A DNA stretch of 64,000 nucleotides from Micromonospora sp. WMMD1155. Its GTDB lineage: Bacteria > Actinomycetota > Actinomycetes > Mycobacteriales > Micromonosporaceae. The position numbers were made by a program, and so were the translations under genes. Every line of letters begins with the position of its first letter. The first letter of the stretch is position 1. Positions 63,801-64,000 of the stretch are shown here, piece by piece. A model generated the notes under the pieces. It did not search any database. It worked only from the letters and a program-made list of their open reading frames with translations, and had not been told where the DNA came from. The DNA lies in assembly GCF_029581275.1 (NCBI RefSeq), contig NZ_CP120742.1, positions 5,766,501 through 5,830,500 of the forward strand. The letters run 5' to 3'.

Positions 63801-64000
63801 GGTCAAGTTCAGCGAGCGGGACAACGGATTCGAACTCCTCCGCGCGGACGGATCCACCGTCACCCGGCAACAGGTGCTCGGCGGCAGCGGCGCTCCGGAG
63901 CAGCGGCTCACCGTACCGACGTCGTTCGCCGCCAAGGCGTCCGGCAAGGAGGCCAAGGCCACCGCCGCCGCGACCGGCCCGCAGGCCGCGCCGTGGACGG
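60898..64000 (+). CDS. large secreted S8 (subtilisin) serine peptidase, 3' end outside window
   Basis: An open frame from ATG 60898 to the window edge (over 1030 residues). A signal peptide (VSAGAAAILAATCLATVGSA) is followed by an I9-like prodomain and a subtilisin domain with Asp204 (NIDTGVQFNHP), His253 (DGHGTHTMG) and Ser423 (SGTSMAAPHLAG), the bacillopeptidase F layout. Downstream are carboxypeptidase-regulatory-like repeats (GTVTDAATGAPIAGATVTLT, GSVTDGSGHG), a MAM/jelly-roll-like segment with WWWEVDNVLIG, a further regulatory-like repeat (GNVRDKNDGSYVNGATV) and an Ig-like region at the window end. Extracellular protein degradation is the expected role. Confidence 0.93.
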   Translation, partial: MFRRPQWRRTARSLVSAGAAAILAATCLATVGSAAQAAPGGGMQAGAPTGDKIRPELAKQLQAKSEGDFWIRFKDRADLSKASAIKDWSKRGTAVADALRKTAAASQGRIRADLDSSGTRYQTFWATNAIKVSSGSLAMAQKFAGHSEVEGLYAPVAYKVPETTKGTDEKTVNALEWGIANINADDVWAQYGVKGEGITVANIDTGVQFNHPALVNSYRGNNGDGTFDHNYNWFNAAGATGACATAPCDGDGHGTHTMGTMAGSDGANQIGVAPGVTWIAANGCCPSDAALIESGQWMLEPLDLNGQNADASKRPNIINNSWGTRDPSNEPFMEDVTDAWAASGIFGTWSNGNSGPACQTSGSPGSLASNYSTGAYDVNNNVAGFSARGVGQNGEIKPNISAPGVNVRSSIPGSAYGSISGTSMAAPHLAGTIALLYSAAPSLIGDVDATRALLNGTAIDKADDQCGGTAADNNVYGEGRLDALALLDAAPTGDIGTLAGTVTDAATGAPIAGATVTLTGPAARELTTGADGKYSTQLPTGDYQVAVAAFGYGGTTKTATVAKGAITTLDVALTPVPSVNVTGSVTDGSGHGWPLYAKVTVTGVSGVYDYTTPSNGRYSIKLPAGQTYTLTYESQYPGYQTVTKQVVVGTGNATANVAVPVDTDTCTTAPGYTFGSDGEYETFDAPTTPAGWTVVDNAGSGQVWKFTDDGDRGNLTGGSGGFAMIDSDDYGAGTSQDTSLVSPVVDLTAVTAPVIRFNQDFNQLNDDTADVDLSIDGGATWTNVLRQETDVRGPRVTEIPIPQAAGQAQVQVRFHYYDASYEWWWEVDNVLIGSQITCVPLDGGLVVGNVRDKNDGSYVNGATVTSKDRPAEKAVTVATPDDPGLADGFYWIYSSLTGAHDFTATAGNYVSQTKSVDVEADWATTANFQLAAGRLSVTPTELSATLQMPNGKASRTFTVTNTGGAPVEVKFSERDNGFELLRADGSTVTRQQVLGGSGAPEQRLTVPTSFAAKASGKEAKATAAATGPQAAPWT

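Noticed and set aside
61078..63870. 930-codon minus-strand frame
   Set aside because: Antisense to the S8 peptidase gene, which has an intact triad and signal peptide.

Overview
The window is high-GC DNA with dense, mostly non-overlapping genes, frequent GTG starts and typical actinobacterial families: XRE/DUF397 pairs, a SigE-type sigma factor, a DivIVA-like protein and streptogrisin-like and S8 exported proteases. It is most likely from a filamentous actinomycete, probably Micromonosporaceae; that assignment is inference from gene content, not a database match.

Region 1 (1-8821) looks like a defence island. It holds the C-terminal part of a UvrD-type helicase cut by the window edge, a soluble Ser/Thr kinase with a helical C-terminal tail, a gap of about 850 bp with gene debris, and a very large DUF4011-SF1 helicase-Vsr-like nuclease-DUF3320 protein of the Hhe type. 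The gap contains a decayed copy of an XRE-type promoter and start region whose intact twin drives the XRE/DUF397 pair at 8913-9984.

Region 2 (8900-18200) has small conserved actinobacterial genes: XRE/DUF397, a four-gene DivIVA-like cluster, a DUF2267 protein, a SigE-type sigma factor with a membrane partner, a secreted S1 protease, LtrA, a TetR regulator and an orphan TAXI lipoprotein. A 48-bp AT-rich near-perfect palindrome lies between ltrA and tetR.

Region 3 (18200-44550) is transport and sensing: a TctE/TctD-type two-component system divergent from tctCBA; an NhaA-DsbA fusion; a secreted GH2 glycosidase with inserted discoidin modules behind two LacI-type operators; an MFS exporter; an oligopeptide ABC importer in one operon with a gamma-glutamyltransferase, followed by a convergent FCD-GntR regulator with which it shares a candidate operator; a DUF1275 protein; and a four-gene operon of two membrane proteins and a NarL-type two-component system.

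Region 4 (44700-52820) carries a secreted beta-propeller protein, an XRE/methionine-aminopeptidase divergent pair, a CDP-alcohol phosphotransferase, an LtaS-like sulfatase-fold membrane enzyme, an FkbM methyltransferase, an ASCH protein, a minimal GntR with repeats in its promoter region, and a PrsW-type membrane protease.

Region 5 (52900-60700) is a formate module: fdhA (with an in-frame TGA read as selenocysteine and a SECIS hairpin carrying the GGTCT loop), fdhB and an NrfD-like membrane subunit, convergent with an OFA-family transporter, and a nearby winged-helix regulator. No selA, selB, selC or selD was seen in the window. The window ends inside a large secreted S8 peptidase gene.
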